Virus record (IMG/VR): IMGVR_UViG_3300009034_000096
Span: 2 to 41,568 of that record
Origin: a virus
Reading direction: 5' to 3' (one strand)
Length of the DNA stretch: 41,567 nucleotides
Positions 7,069 through 13,598 of the stretch are shown here, piece after piece. Numbering within the stretch: position 1 is the first letter of the stretch; each line of letters starts with the position of its first letter. The translations under genes and the position numbers were made by a program. The notes beneath the pieces were generated by a model. That model ran no database searches and was not told the DNA's origin. It saw only the letters and a program-made list of their open reading frames with translations.

Positions 7069-7131
7069 AAGTAGGCTGCACCGTGAAAATCATGCCATAC
7101 CAAACCTTCTCCCAATCGACACAGCCTACTT
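7069..7131 (-). other. Inverted-repeat element, 10-bp perfect stem
   Basis: AAGTAGGCTG at 7069-7078 pairs with CAGCCTACTT at 7122-7131, a perfect 10-bp inverted repeat enclosing 43 bases. The arm at 7122-7131 includes the stop codon of 7126-7536 and the whole element sits just before the ribosome site of 6768-7046. There is no U-tract, so it is not a simple terminator. The loop holds GATTGGGAGAAGG and a run GATTTTCACGG. It lacks a T-arm, so it is not a tRNA. A structured RNA, RNase site or translational control element is possible. Confidence 0.55.
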
Positions 7132-7536
7132 ATCTATATCGTGGTTACGTTTATAGCTACCATTAAACTCCACAATCAAGACATCCTCCTCTGCATCAAG
7201 CTTCAAAGTAAAAATCCTGGTTTGGACAATATTGCCCAGAAGATTCACCTTCCTGATAAAATCAGAACAATAAACTCTGGCAGTATACACCTTACCTTTG
7301 CTACTATACTTCTTCAGCTCAAAAGAATCCTTCAGAGGAAGAACCAACGGACGAATTCCAAACCTCACTTCATTCTCGTCATACAAGAGTTCAACATGAC
7401 TTGCATCCTTGAGATAAGACTCAATTGCTGATATATTAAACCTCAGACCATTAGGAGTAACAGACACTGTTGGTATCCTTTGAGGAGAAGAGCCACTTCG
7501 TCTCTTTCTATCTTCCTTCTTGTATTTCTTCCACAT
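7126..7536 (-). CDS. Hypothetical protein with basic N-terminus, 136 aa
   Basis: A strongly basic head (MWKKYKKEDRKRRSG, residues 1-15) followed by a beta-rich domain: PTVSVTPNGLRFNISAIESYLKD, VELLYDENEVRFGIRPLV, ARVYCSDFIRKVNLLG, and DVLIVEFNG. The head could contact nucleic acid. The stop lies inside the 10-bp inverted repeat described separately. No family recognised. Confidence 0.65.
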   Translation of the reverse strand: MWKKYKKEDRKRRSGSSPQRIPTVSVTPNGLRFNISAIESYLKDASHVELLYDENEVRFGIRPLVLPLKDSFELKKYSSKGKVYTARVYCSDFIRKVNLLGNIVQTRIFTLKLDAEEDVLIVEFNGSYKRNHDIDK

Positions 7537-7551
7537 CTCAACCTCCTTAGC

Positions 7552-7968
7552 CTATAAATCCTCAAAAAGGTCTTCTATATCTTCGGGAGAAGTTTCTTTC
7601 TCTTTACTTACCTGGTCAGGTTTCTTCTTCTCTATCTTTCCAGTCTTCTTCTCTACCTTCTCAGGTTTCTTCTCCTCTACCTTCTCAGGTTTCTTTACCT
7701 CTTCGGCTTTCTTTTTCTCAATTCCTATTCGCCTTATAGTAACCTTCTTCACTGATTTAGGTAACTCAAGTCCTACTCTTCCGAGACAAGTACGTCCTAC
7801 TTTAAATGCCTGTCCGTCGTTCCTTTCCAAAAGTACAAAATGAATCCCACGTCCACCGCAAAAGCTACACCAGAAATGCTCACCTTTAGGCATATCTCCT
7901 GCCCCAACAACCTTGAAAGTTGCATCAAAAACTACCTCTTCAAAGGTTGGTCTTTTACTTTTCTTCAT
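7552..7968 (-). CDS. Zinc-knuckle protein with Lys/Pro/Glu repeat tail, 138 aa
   Basis: Start ATG at 7968 chosen because AAAAGGAGAAGG precedes it; it overlaps the HNH stop by 14 bases. Residues ~10-60 form a small domain with CSFCGGRG near residue 35 and TCLGRVG near residue 61. The rest is a low-complexity tail built of KKPEKVE-type units (KKPEKVEEKKPEKVEKK...) ending in an acidic PEDIEDLFEDL. The tail is probably an extended linker, with the acidic end as a possible contact motif. Function unknown. Confidence 0.68.
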   Translation of the reverse strand: MKKSKRPTFEEVVFDATFKVVGAGDMPKGEHFWCSFCGGRGIHFVLLERNDGQAFKVGRTCLGRVGLELPKSVKKVTIRRIGIEKKKAEEVKKPEKVEEKKPEKVEKKTGKIEKKKPDQVSKEKETSPEDIEDLFEDL

Positions 7969-8437
7969 TTTCCTTCTCCTTTTCATGAGGACAATAACCA
8001 AATCGTCCCAATGAACAATTACAGTTATAACATAAAATTTGATACCCATCAGGAAAACCCTGCTGATACAGCCAACGATAAAAGTGCTTTCCATACCTCC
8101 CTAGAACCTTTCTATGAGCAGTTCCACCACCTTCCACATGGTCAATTGTTAAAAACTCCATCCGCTCTTCTCCACAACAAACACAAACTGGCTTTCCTTT
8201 AGAGTAATGAGTCATAACTTCCAAAGTTATCCGCTCTCGATACTCCTTCGCTCTCTGCTTATACTCTTCTATATGCTCTTCTCTATACTTCCTTTGATAT
8301 GCTCGAATCCGCTCTTTATTCTTCTTACGATACTTCTTGTCATATTCCCGCTTCCACTCTTTATTTTTCATTTTACGATACCATACCCTGCATTTAGTAC
8401 GATTCCTTTGTCGTCTTTCCTCTTCATTACTTTCCAA
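7955..8437 (-). CDS. HNH endonuclease, 160 aa
   Basis: Residues ~80-150 hold an HNH fold: CVCCGEE (85-88 knuckle), FLTIDHVEGGG (D99-H100, catalytic strand), FYRWL, and GYQILCYNCNCSLG (136-139 knuckle). This order (CxxC, hDHh, CxxCN) is typical of phage HNH nucleases. The first 75 residues are a very basic helical region (KKYRKKNKERIRAYQRKYREE), likely DNA-binding. The start appears to be a TTG at 8437 overlapping the upstream stop; an internal ATG would lose part of the helix. It could be a free-standing homing nuclease or a DNA-processing enzyme. Confidence 0.85.
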   Translation of the reverse strand: MESNEEERRQRNRTKCRVWYRKMKNKEWKREYDKKYRKKNKERIRAYQRKYREEHIEEYKQRAKEYRERITLEVMTHYSKGKPVCVCCGEERMEFLTIDHVEGGGTAHRKVLGRYGKHFYRWLYQQGFPDGYQILCYNCNCSLGRFGYCPHEKEKENEEK

Positions 8438-8708
8438 ACATCCCTCTTCGATGTCTATCCATCTTTTTGCCTAACTTCCCGCTCAGCACATTATCATGCT
8501 TACGAGTTAAATCTAACCTCCTCCTCCTTGTTAGGCTCTTAACAAAAAACGGTTTAGAACTACCTTTCTTTTCGCTCTTCTCTGGCTCCTTCTTATATGT
8601 TTTAACATTTCCTCCAAAAATAAGCCTTCTAAGTAGCCTAACCAGACCATAAACAAGTGCCACAAAAACAGAAAAAATGATAAAGCTAATCTCATCGGGA
8701 TTCTTCAT
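8427..8708 (-). CDS. Single-TM protein with basic tail, 93 aa
   Basis: Start ATG at 8708 follows AAGGAGATAAGG and overlaps the upstream gene by 17 bases. One hydrophobic helix at about residues 7-30 (ISFIIFSVFVALVYGLVRLL), followed by a highly basic cytoplasmic tail (RRLIFGG, KTYKKEPEKSEKKG, LTRRRRLDLTRKH). By the positive-inside rule the N-terminus faces out. No family recognised. Confidence 0.65.
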   Translation of the reverse strand: MKNPDEISFIIFSVFVALVYGLVRLLRRLIFGGNVKTYKKEPEKSEKKGSSKPFFVKSLTRRRRLDLTRKHDNVLSGKLGKKMDRHRRGMFGK

Positions 8709-9081
8709 CCTCCTTATCTCCTTTCTCCCCTCTCGCCTCTGCTCTTTCCTTCTCTCTTGTTGCAAGTATTGTAGACAAAAGAGCCTCTCCAACCTTATGG
8801 TTCTTCTTCAACATATCTGCCTCTACCGCCTCTGTTCTTTTCAACTCCTCAAACCAATCATACATATGGTCGGCAATAGCACAAAGAACAGGAATCTCTC
8901 TTCTATCCACAGGGTAATACTTTCGTGAATCTATTATCCTTCCAAATAAAGAAAGGAACATCGCATGACATCCTGCACAGAAAAGACCAAACTCTGTTTC
9001 CGAATTCTTCAAACACAACAACGCTTTATGAGCCATATCTAATTCCTGGTTAGTCAGGACTCTAAAAGGTTTCTTTTCCAT
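8692..9081 (-). CDS. Hypothetical helical protein, 129 aa
   Basis: A mainly helical protein: FRVLTNQELDMAHKALLCLKN, a small Cys motif FCAGCHAMF near residue 34, and IPVLCAIADHMYDWFEELKRTEA, with a disordered charged tail (REKERAEARGEKGDKEDEESR). The lone CAGC could bind metal with the neighbouring His. No match known. Confidence 0.65.
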   Translation of the reverse strand: MEKKPFRVLTNQELDMAHKALLCLKNSETEFGLFCAGCHAMFLSLFGRIIDSRKYYPVDRREIPVLCAIADHMYDWFEELKRTEAVEADMLKKNHKVGEALLSTILATREKERAEARGEKGDKEDEESR

Positions 9082-9084
9082 GCT

Positions 9085-9261
9085 TTATCCTTTCACTGCC
9101 TCATACCAATAAATTTCTCCACTCCCATCAATATCACCATACTTACCAACTTTTACCTTCCAGCCCGCTTTCCTCAACTCCTTAACTTTTCTATCTCTTT
9201 CTTCCTTCGAAAAGAACGAACCATCTTGGTGAGTAAGATTATCCACGTAAACATTTCCCAT
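9085..9261 (-). CDS. Small hypothetical protein, 58 aa
   Basis: I start it at the ATG at 9261 (MGNVYVDNLTHQDG), one base after the stop of 9263-10162, because a longer frame would run 75 bases back into that gene. The chain is SFFSKEERDRKVKELRKAGWKVKVGKYGDIDGSGEIYWYEA: a helix then two strands, a common small phage fold with AGW.VK. The ribosome site is weak (AAGGA at 13 bases), consistent with translation by termination-reinitiation. Confidence 0.68.
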   Translation of the reverse strand: MGNVYVDNLTHQDGSFFSKEERDRKVKELRKAGWKVKVGKYGDIDGSGEIYWYEAVKG

Positions 9262-9262
9262 C

Positions 9263-10162
9263 TTAGTCAACCCGTCCTTGAACAGACCAACTTTTAATCT
9301 GACAGTTAGGAATAGCCTTATGCCAAACCTCTCCAAGATTAATCATCGTGTGTTGATTCAAAGTATGCCTTACAGTCCCTCGCACGAACAGCTCACCACC
9401 AATACCTTCCACACAATCTCTGACATGGTGATGAGGAGTGTTACCATTCTGACTTACAATAGGTAGTCTTCTATGCTTTTCCATTAGAGTTGACAAAGAA
9501 GGCTGAAAGAATAACCTTTCCTTATTGAGAAATCTCATCAACTTTCGAGTATTCCCAAATGGAATGAAAAACCACTCCCCCTGCCTCTTCACATCCTTCT
9601 TATTTCTTATCGCTCGCTTCACAATCTCAGGCTTTAACACACTAAAAGCTTGAGCCACAGTTCTAACCTTCAAAGGAAGCTCAGTTAGAAAATAGCCAAA
9701 TCCCCAGTTGGCTCCATCATCCGTGCTACTTAAGAAATGCTTATCATAAAACTCCAACACACAGGCACCTAGTAAATGCTCTTCAACCGCTTTCATTTCT
9801 CCTGTCTTAGGGTCTTTCACTAACCTAGTCCTATATTTATCCGACTGTTGAGCAACAATCCTTAGTTTAAGTACCTCAAGACCCGCCAACTTTAAAGCAC
9901 TATAAGGAACCTCAACGTACTTAACCTTATGAGCATAAGCTTGACTCCTCGTGTCTCTTTGGTGTCCTGCGGTACTGTGAGTATCCGCATCTCCGTTCAA
10001 GATATACTCTCCAAGCAATGTTTCCGTTGCCAAAGGAAAGTGATGCCCCCAACTGTAAACACATTCTTCATCCATCAAAAGATTCTGATGATACCTATCT
10101 CCACCGCCTCGCTTCTGCCTCTTTCCTTCAAAGTATTCTCGGATGAAACTGTCATTACTCAT
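9263..10162 (-). CDS. Conserved phage hypothetical protein with RQGEWFFIP motif, 299 aa
   Basis: The largest product of the left 13 kb. Residues ~1-75 include ATETLLGEYILNGDADTHSTAGHQ; the middle has FSSTDDGANWGFGYFLTELP, then VKRQGEWFFIPFGNTRKL, and the last third is His-rich (NTPHHHVRDCV, VRGTVRHTLNQHTMINLGEVWHK). I recall 'RQGEWFF.P' together with 'G...H..T..VRG...H.EH..L.L...WH' in phage proteins of unknown function; the histidines suggest a metal site. Not near structural genes, so a DNA or nucleotide enzyme is as likely as a capsid role. Confidence 0.7.
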   Translation of the reverse strand: MSNDSFIREYFEGKRQKRGGGDRYHQNLLMDEECVYSWGHHFPLATETLLGEYILNGDADTHSTAGHQRDTRSQAYAHKVKYVEVPYSALKLAGLEVLKLRIVAQQSDKYRTRLVKDPKTGEMKAVEEHLLGACVLEFYDKHFLSSTDDGANWGFGYFLTELPLKVRTVAQAFSVLKPEIVKRAIRNKKDVKRQGEWFFIPFGNTRKLMRFLNKERLFFQPSLSTLMEKHRRLPIVSQNGNTPHHHVRDCVEGIGGELFVRGTVRHTLNQHTMINLGEVWHKAIPNCQIKSWSVQGRVD

Positions 10163-10171
10163 ACATCCCTC

Positions 10172-10306
10172 CTAAATATATATGCCAAACATCGCAAGAA
10201 TCTCTACAAACAAACCAAATATAAAGAACAAAAGCAAAATGACTCCTAAGACTATACCTAACGCTTCCCACGCTTCTTGAAGAGGATTTGGGTTCTCATT
10301 ATTCAT
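10172..10306 (-). CDS. Small single-TM protein, 44 aa
   Basis: A short gene whose ATG (10306) overlaps the stop of 10303-10626 as ATGA. It begins MNNENPNPLQEAWEALG and continues into one strongly hydrophobic helix (GVILLLFFIFGLFVEILAM, residues ~18-38), ending GIYI. The coupling, codon use and transmembrane profile support it. A small inner-membrane peptide of unknown role; it is far from the lysis region. Confidence 0.6.
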   Translation of the reverse strand: MNNENPNPLQEAWEALGIVLGVILLLFFIFGLFVEILAMFGIYI

Positions 10307-10626
10307 CCCTCAGCATCCCATCTCTCTCGAACAACCTCCAACTTTTTCACGACAGGACGCTTTGTCTTCTGGATAATATTCTCAACATACGAAAGCCCTT
10401 TCAACTTAGTAACAATATCTTTCCAGGAGATAGACACTCTCCCTACTGTCTCCTTAATCCTGGCAACAAAATCACCCTTCTCCACCTCTTCTCCACCTTC
10501 AATTCTCTTAACAAAACTCGCTTCCATATCCTTGATTGCTGCCTCTGCTAATTTCAGCTTCGAAGCTTTGTTCTTAATTTTAACCTTGTACCCATTAAAC
10601 TTTACTAACTCTTCCTGACTTATCAC
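10303..10626 (-). CDS. Hypothetical protein (KGDFVARIKETVGRVSISWKDIV), 107 aa
   Basis: N-terminal helical, Lys-rich half (MISQEELVKFNGYKVKIKNKASKLKLAE), then GGEEVEKGDFVARIKETVGRVSISWKDIVTKL. The 'G.....G.R.S.SWK..' block is reminiscent of the Gp157-like and related phage families where a coiled coil precedes 'GR.SV.WK', but the resemblance is short. C-terminal half is a basic helix. Function unknown. Confidence 0.68.
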   Translation of the reverse strand: MISQEELVKFNGYKVKIKNKASKLKLAEAAIKDMEASFVKRIEGGEEVEKGDFVARIKETVGRVSISWKDIVTKLKGLSYVENIIQKTKRPVVKKLEVVRERWDAEG

Positions 10627-10642
10627 TGTATGTAACCTCCTT

Positions 10643-10957
10643 TTAATTTACGCCCTCCAAACTTATGGATTCTTTTATCTCCTTAATATGAAAATCATCT
10701 ACCCTCCACAGAGAGAGCTGTAAACCACGAATCTTTTTGAGGTCTCTTAAATTAACCTCAATCTCTTTGTACGCATCCCTTAACAATTCAAATGTAGGAT
10801 TAAAATTCTTTGGACTTACCTGCAATGCCCAGAGCATCAACTCCTTTGCCCTATTCCGAGACTCAACCCACCAAAGCAACTTCTCTTGTGTATCACGGAG
10901 TAATTCTTCGACATCCATGAACAACTTATGTTTTTCTTCTCTATGGTCAGCGTCCAT
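10643..10957 (-). CDS. Hypothetical helical protein, 104 aa
   Basis: An almost wholly helical, charged protein (MDADHREEKHKLFMDVEELLRDTQEKLLWWVESRNRA..., LRDAYKEIEVNLRDLKKIRG) with a hydrophobic LLWWVES centre. It looks like a coiled-coil or helical hairpin. It sits one gene away from 10303-10626, which is also helical; they may form a pair. No family known. Confidence 0.62.
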   Translation of the reverse strand: MDADHREEKHKLFMDVEELLRDTQEKLLWWVESRNRAKELMLWALQVSPKNFNPTFELLRDAYKEIEVNLRDLKKIRGLQLSLWRVDDFHIKEIKESISLEGVN

Positions 10958-10974
10958 CCTGCCCTCCTTTCATG

Positions 10975-11193
10975 TCATCCTCCCTTCTTACTTGGTACGC
11001 CCCTCCCTTTCTTCGTTAATAAACCAAACATCGCTAAGAGATTAGGGGTGTACTCATCCATTAAAGGACTGTATTGAGGTTGGTTTTTCTGCTTGCTTTT
11101 CTTCCTCATCTCATGTCGATTCCTATTCTTTCTTAGCAAGATAAGACGCTCACGCTTTGTCTTCTTCCTCTTTTTCCTTTTCTTTCTCATCAT
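10975..11193 (-). CDS. Highly basic small protein, 72 aa
   Basis: Starts MMRKKRKKRKKTKRERLILLRKNRNRHEMRKK, with about half of the first 35 residues Lys or Arg, then a neutral tail (PQYSPLMDEYTPNLLAMFGLLTKKG). I chose ATG 11193 behind TTAGAGGGG; an upstream ATG at 11220 lies inside the preceding small gene and has no ribosome site. Probably DNA- or RNA-binding by charge alone. Confidence 0.6.
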   Translation of the reverse strand: MMRKKRKKRKKTKRERLILLRKNRNRHEMRKKSKQKNQPQYSPLMDEYTPNLLAMFGLLTKKGRGVPSKKGG

Positions 11194-11198
11194 CCCCT

Positions 11199-11333
11199 CT
11201 AATACAACCACTCTCGACATTTAGGACACACACAAAACGCCTTAAATGATTGTGCGTTCCTCCTGGGAGTGAAACCTTCACGACAAAACACACAAGGCTT
11301 CTCCCTTGATGGTCGACGCTTTCTACCTTTCAT
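11199..11333 (-). CDS. Tiny zinc-finger protein, 44 aa
   Basis: Starts MKGRKRRPSREKPCVFCREGFTP, and after RRNAQSFKAF ends CVCPKCREWLY: two CxxC-type pairs about 20 residues apart with a basic N-terminus. The ATG overlaps the stop of 11330-11497 as ATGA. Strong by zinc pattern and coupling; too short for most gene finders. Probably nucleic-acid binding. Confidence 0.7.
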   Translation of the reverse strand: MKGRKRRPSREKPCVFCREGFTPRRNAQSFKAFCVCPKCREWLY

Positions 11334-11497
11334 GACTGCACCGATGCATCGACCTCGTAACCTTCCTTCTCCAGCATCTCAGTTAGTTCTTCTCTATCCT
11401 TTGGGGTCAACTGTTTTACCTCTTCAACAAACTCCTTCAACGTCTGACGGTCTCTTAAACCAAAAAACTTTTTCATACACACAACAAAACTTGCCAT
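11330..11497 (-). CDS. Small hypothetical protein, 55 aa
   Basis: Starts MASFVVCMKKFFGLRD after AAGGGAGGATATC, and continues RQTLKEFVEEVKQLTPKDREELTEMLEKEGYEVDASVQS. The second half has the LTPxDRExLxxML pattern seen in many small phage-borne helical proteins. Ribosome site is excellent; the downstream zinc gene overlaps by four bases. Function unknown. Confidence 0.72.
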   Translation of the reverse strand: MASFVVCMKKFFGLRDRQTLKEFVEEVKQLTPKDREELTEMLEKEGYEVDASVQS

Positions 11498-11516
11498 GAT
11501 ATCCTCCCTTAATTAT

Positions 11517-11705
11517 TTATACTCGATGAGGCAGTCCCATCTTCCTCCATTCATCATTTACCACAGGATGATAGAGGTTCTTAGCACAAGCCTCATCCTT
11601 ATTCTCTCTTGCCCACATCCTGAAGTCAACCTCCTCTTCATTGCTCAATTCCTTGAAGAGAATAGCTTCCTCCACATAGTTTGCATCCTCTTTTGTCCAC
11701 GTCAT
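11517..11705 (-). CDS. Small acidic hypothetical protein, 62 aa
   Basis: MTWTKEDANYVEEAILFKELSNEEEVDFRMWARENKD... ending HPVVNDEWRKMGLPHRV. Helical, acidic, with a conserved-looking Trp/His C-terminus (VVNDEWRK). Its start overlaps the stop of 11702-12001 as ATGA. I do not recognise the family. Confidence 0.65.
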   Translation of the reverse strand: MTWTKEDANYVEEAILFKELSNEEEVDFRMWARENKDEACAKNLYHPVVNDEWRKMGLPHRV

Positions 11706-12001
11706 TTCGCTTCCTCCTCATGCTTCAAAATCAACTTCTTCAATATAACCATTTGACTCTTCTCAAGACGCTTCTTCCTGAAAAAGTATTTGCTGAAACG
11801 ACCAAAAAGAGCCTGTTCTTCCGCTACCATCTCATCATAATAAAGAGCTGCCTCCACTAACCTAGCCTCCGCTCTGCGAGTTACAACCCTCCGAAGGCTA
11901 CGAGCCTTCCTATCTGCCCGCTCTATCATCGCATCCGATGAATTATCATCAGGAGATAAACGAGCTGGACTCTCTAAATCCAAAGTCTCTAAATCATTCA
12001 T
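11702..12001 (-). CDS. Hypothetical helical protein, 99 aa
   Basis: An acidic N-terminus (MNDLETLDLESPARLSPDDNSSD) followed by a long basic helix (RADRKARSLRRVVTRRAEARLVEAALYYDEMVAEEQALFGRF) and a Lys-rich end (KKRLEKSQMVILKKLILKHEEE). Likely a coiled-coil protein; charge pattern would allow nucleic-acid binding. No known relatives. Confidence 0.62.
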   Translation of the reverse strand: MNDLETLDLESPARLSPDDNSSDAMIERADRKARSLRRVVTRRAEARLVEAALYYDEMVAEEQALFGRFSKYFFRKKRLEKSQMVILKKLILKHEEEAK

Positions 12002-12002
12002 G

Positions 12003-12254
12003 TTATCCTCCCACTTCTTTCAAAATCTCAGGTAAAAAACCAACCATCACCCCAAGACCATCTTCTTTATACATAACTCTCTTCCCAATCAAATCTCCAT
12101 CATCTTTAGCATCCAACACATATTTCAGCCGTCTAAAACCTACTCCACTCTCAATCAGCACTATCTTTCCATCTTCAAACATAATCTCCACAACATCCGA
12201 CATCGAAGATTGTCTCAACCTTTTAATCTTGCCTCTCTTTAAATCACTCATCAT
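12003..12254 (-). CDS. Hypothetical beta-rich protein, 83 aa
   Basis: MMSDLKRGKIKRLRQSSMSDVVEIMFEDGKIVLIESGVGFRRLKYVLDAKDD..LIGKRVMYKEDGLGVMVGFLPEI. Strand-rich core with a basic head; the layout resembles a small SH3-like or Tudor-like barrel, which is only a guess. Coupled to 12251-12457 by ATGA. Confidence 0.62.
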   Translation of the reverse strand: MMSDLKRGKIKRLRQSSMSDVVEIMFEDGKIVLIESGVGFRRLKYVLDAKDDGDLIGKRVMYKEDGLGVMVGFLPEILKEVGG

Positions 12255-12457
12255 CCGAACTCCGCTAATTGGATACCTTCATTGATAGCCTGAACAGTGA
12301 AGTGATTCCAACCGTAGAGCCCTGCATCACGATACAAGTTACCAGTCGCATTCATTGAACTCTCTCCCATGCTCATCAAGAAATTCTCAACAGCTATCCT
12401 CTTTACGCCTTTCCGAGAAGCAAACCTTTCAATCTCTTCTTCAGTTAATGCTCTCAT
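12251..12457 (-). CDS. Conserved phage protein (RALTEEEIERFASRKGVKRIAVENFL), 68 aa
   Basis: Reads RALTEEEIERFASRKGVKRIAVENFL then NATGNLYRDAGLYGWNHFTVQAINEGIQLA. From memory this helix-turn-helix-like arrangement ('L..EEI..FA.R.GV.RIAVENFL......A..NL..DA.LY.WN..T..AI..GI..A') recurs in phages of anaerobic Firmicutes and relatives, with no proven function. Small four-helix protein; a DNA-binding role is possible. GGGAGGATAGT precedes the ATG. Confidence 0.78.
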   Translation of the reverse strand: MRALTEEEIERFASRKGVKRIAVENFLMSMGESSMNATGNLYRDAGLYGWNHFTVQAINEGIQLAEFG

Positions 12458-12478
12458 ACTATCCTCCCATACTTAAAT

Positions 12479-12715
12479 TTAAAACCATCTAAAAGGAAGC
12501 CCACTTGCCTCAATAAGCTCTTCAAGCTTCCCAAAAGGCAAGATGAACTTACCAGCTTCTTCCTTTGGAATGTTTTGATACCCTTGATACAAATGATAGG
12601 ACTCAGCACCACACCTGTTACATATCCTTTTACTGATAAGCACCATATCTTCATGAACAACTACCTGAGATTCATGAAAGTCCTCAAAACATCCACCGTC
12701 TTTACACTTCTCCAT
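12479..12715 (-). CDS. Hypothetical zinc-binding protein, 78 aa
   Basis: N-terminus MEKCKDGGCFEDFHESQ with a second pair at CNRCGAES near residue 32, giving CxxxxC and CxxC ligands for one zinc site. The C-terminal half (IPKEEAGKFILPFGKLEELIEASGLPFRWF) is helical with a hydrophobic end. Start after GGGAGGATAGT. Unknown function. Confidence 0.68.
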   Translation of the reverse strand: MEKCKDGGCFEDFHESQVVVHEDMVLISKRICNRCGAESYHLYQGYQNIPKEEAGKFILPFGKLEELIEASGLPFRWF

Positions 12716-12726
12716 ACTATCCTCCC

Positions 12727-13083
12727 TTACTTAGTTAAAGTTTTAACAAGAGAACGCAGTGAATCCATTGTCTGCGTAATCACCCAATCAAGCAAGTGAA
12801 CATCCTTTGTTCGCACGCAAGTTTGGAGATGTCCCACCATATCCTTTGGAATCCCAACTAACTTTGCATACTTAGACAACACAACCAGCCAGGGCTTCGC
12901 AGCACTGTATCCTGGGGTCTTCCAGTCTCCATATACCTTTCTTGGGATTGTTAGATATTGATGAAATGAACCTAAGAAGCAAAGGAACTCATAGACCTGA
13001 ACATCCTTGCCATGCTTAACTGAGTTCAACATCCTTGATTGGGTTTTTTCAAGTTCTAAGTCGTAGAAAACCTTATTATTCAT
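12727..13083 (-). CDS. Hypothetical protein, first gene of the leftward early operon, 118 aa
   Basis: The first gene after the promoter at 13166-13194. I start it at ATG 13083 (MNNKVFYDLELEKTQSRM) behind GGGGGTGTCA; GTG starts four or more codons upstream are possible. The chain is helical with a Trp/Pro-rich middle (YGDWKTPGYSAAKPWLVVLSKYAKLVGIPKD) and ends LLDWVITQTMDSLRSLVKTL. No family recognised. As the leading early gene it may be made first after infection. Confidence 0.65.
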   Translation of the reverse strand: MNNKVFYDLELEKTQSRMLNSVKHGKDVQVYEFLCFLGSFHQYLTIPRKVYGDWKTPGYSAAKPWLVVLSKYAKLVGIPKDMVGHLQTCVRTKDVHLLDWVITQTMDSLRSLVKTLTK

Positions 13084-13165
13084 TGACACCCCCACACGCT
13101 TGAATCCTAGACATGCTCAACACGCTTAACACGCTGATTGTCTTTGATGTCCCATGCATATAATA

Positions 13166-13194
13166 ATGTTAACATAGTCCACCCCATATGTCAA
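13166..13194 (-). promoter_or_regulatory. Sigma70-type promoter for the leftward small-gene operon
   Basis: On the minus strand TTGACA (13189-13194, a perfect -35) is followed by exactly 17 bases and TAACAT (13166-13171, 4/6 match to TATAAT). An A-run precedes the -35. It faces the uninterrupted leftward gene string starting at 13083, with room for a ~75-base leader. Confidence 0.7.
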
Positions 13195-13419
13195 GTTTTT
13201 AAGTTGTTTGTTTTCAGTAACTTACAAAGTATTTTTGAGGTCTTTTTCAAAATCGCCTTTAACCTGTTTAACAGAATAACCTTTACAACCTTATCAACCT
13301 GTTCTGTGTGTCGGTATAATATAAATGAATAGCCTGTCCAACAGGGGAAAAAGTATACCTGAAAATACCCATAAAATGCTATCCTGGGTATGTATTCGAT
13401 GTATCCTAGTAAAGAAGAG
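13195..13419. other. AT-rich intergenic region with AACCT-type direct repeats
   Basis: Part of the only stretch over 300 bases without protein genes (13084-13598). Four short repeats AACCTGTT/AACCTTT/AACCTTA/AACCTGTT start at 13261, 13278, 13287 and 13296 (steps 17, 9, 9). CCTGTCCAACAGG near 13332 is a short perfect palindromic stem. A second, weaker minus-strand promoter-like pair (TGGACA then TATACC, 16 bases) overlaps it. Located between the replication genes and early genes, it could be a control region or replication origin; nothing here proves either. Confidence 0.4.
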
Positions 13420-13495
13420 TTGGGAAGACAGGATTCGAACCTGCGACACCCTGGTGCCCAAAACCAGTGCTCTAACCTGACTGAGCTACTTCCCA
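13420..13495 (-). tRNA. tRNA-Pro (anticodon UGG)
   Basis: Full cloverleaf on the minus strand: 7-bp acceptor TGGGAAG/CTTCCCA, D-stem GCTC/GAGC, anticodon stem CTGGT/ACCAG with loop TTTGGGC (anticodon TGG), variable loop, T-arm GCAGG-TTCGAAT-CCTGT and discriminator A. CCA is not encoded. UGG can read CCA and CCG and, through wobble, CCU/CCC. It is interesting next to virion genes whose pentad tracts use proline (mostly CCT/CCC) at every few residues. Confidence 0.95.
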
Positions 13496-13598
13496 ACCAA
13501 CCTACCTAACAACCTTAACCTACTAACCTACCTAACATCCTAACCCCTATTTCCGTCAATTTCCGCCCCCAATTTCCGCCTTCTCAGCCCCCCAAAGT
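13496..13598. repeat. G-rich short-repeat tract between tRNA-Pro and primase gene
   Basis: On the minus strand three GCGGAAAT/ACGGAAAT units are followed by many GG pairs spaced by T/A (TTAGG, TAGGTTAG, TTAAGG, TTAGGTAGG). TTAGGTAGGTT occurs twice. The GG spacing could allow two-layer G-quadruplexes or serve as protein-binding repeats. No open frame or terminator is visible here. Confidence 0.45.

Noticed and set aside
7069-7131. A second tRNA, because of a GATTTTCACGG segment like a Glu anticodon loop
   Set aside because: No T-arm TTCGA, no D-arm and wrong spacing; only the outer stem pairs.
13191-13496. Minus-strand open frame of about 100 codons over the tRNA
   Set aside because: It covers the tRNA-Pro cloverleaf in full, has no ribosome site and its product is not protein-like in composition.
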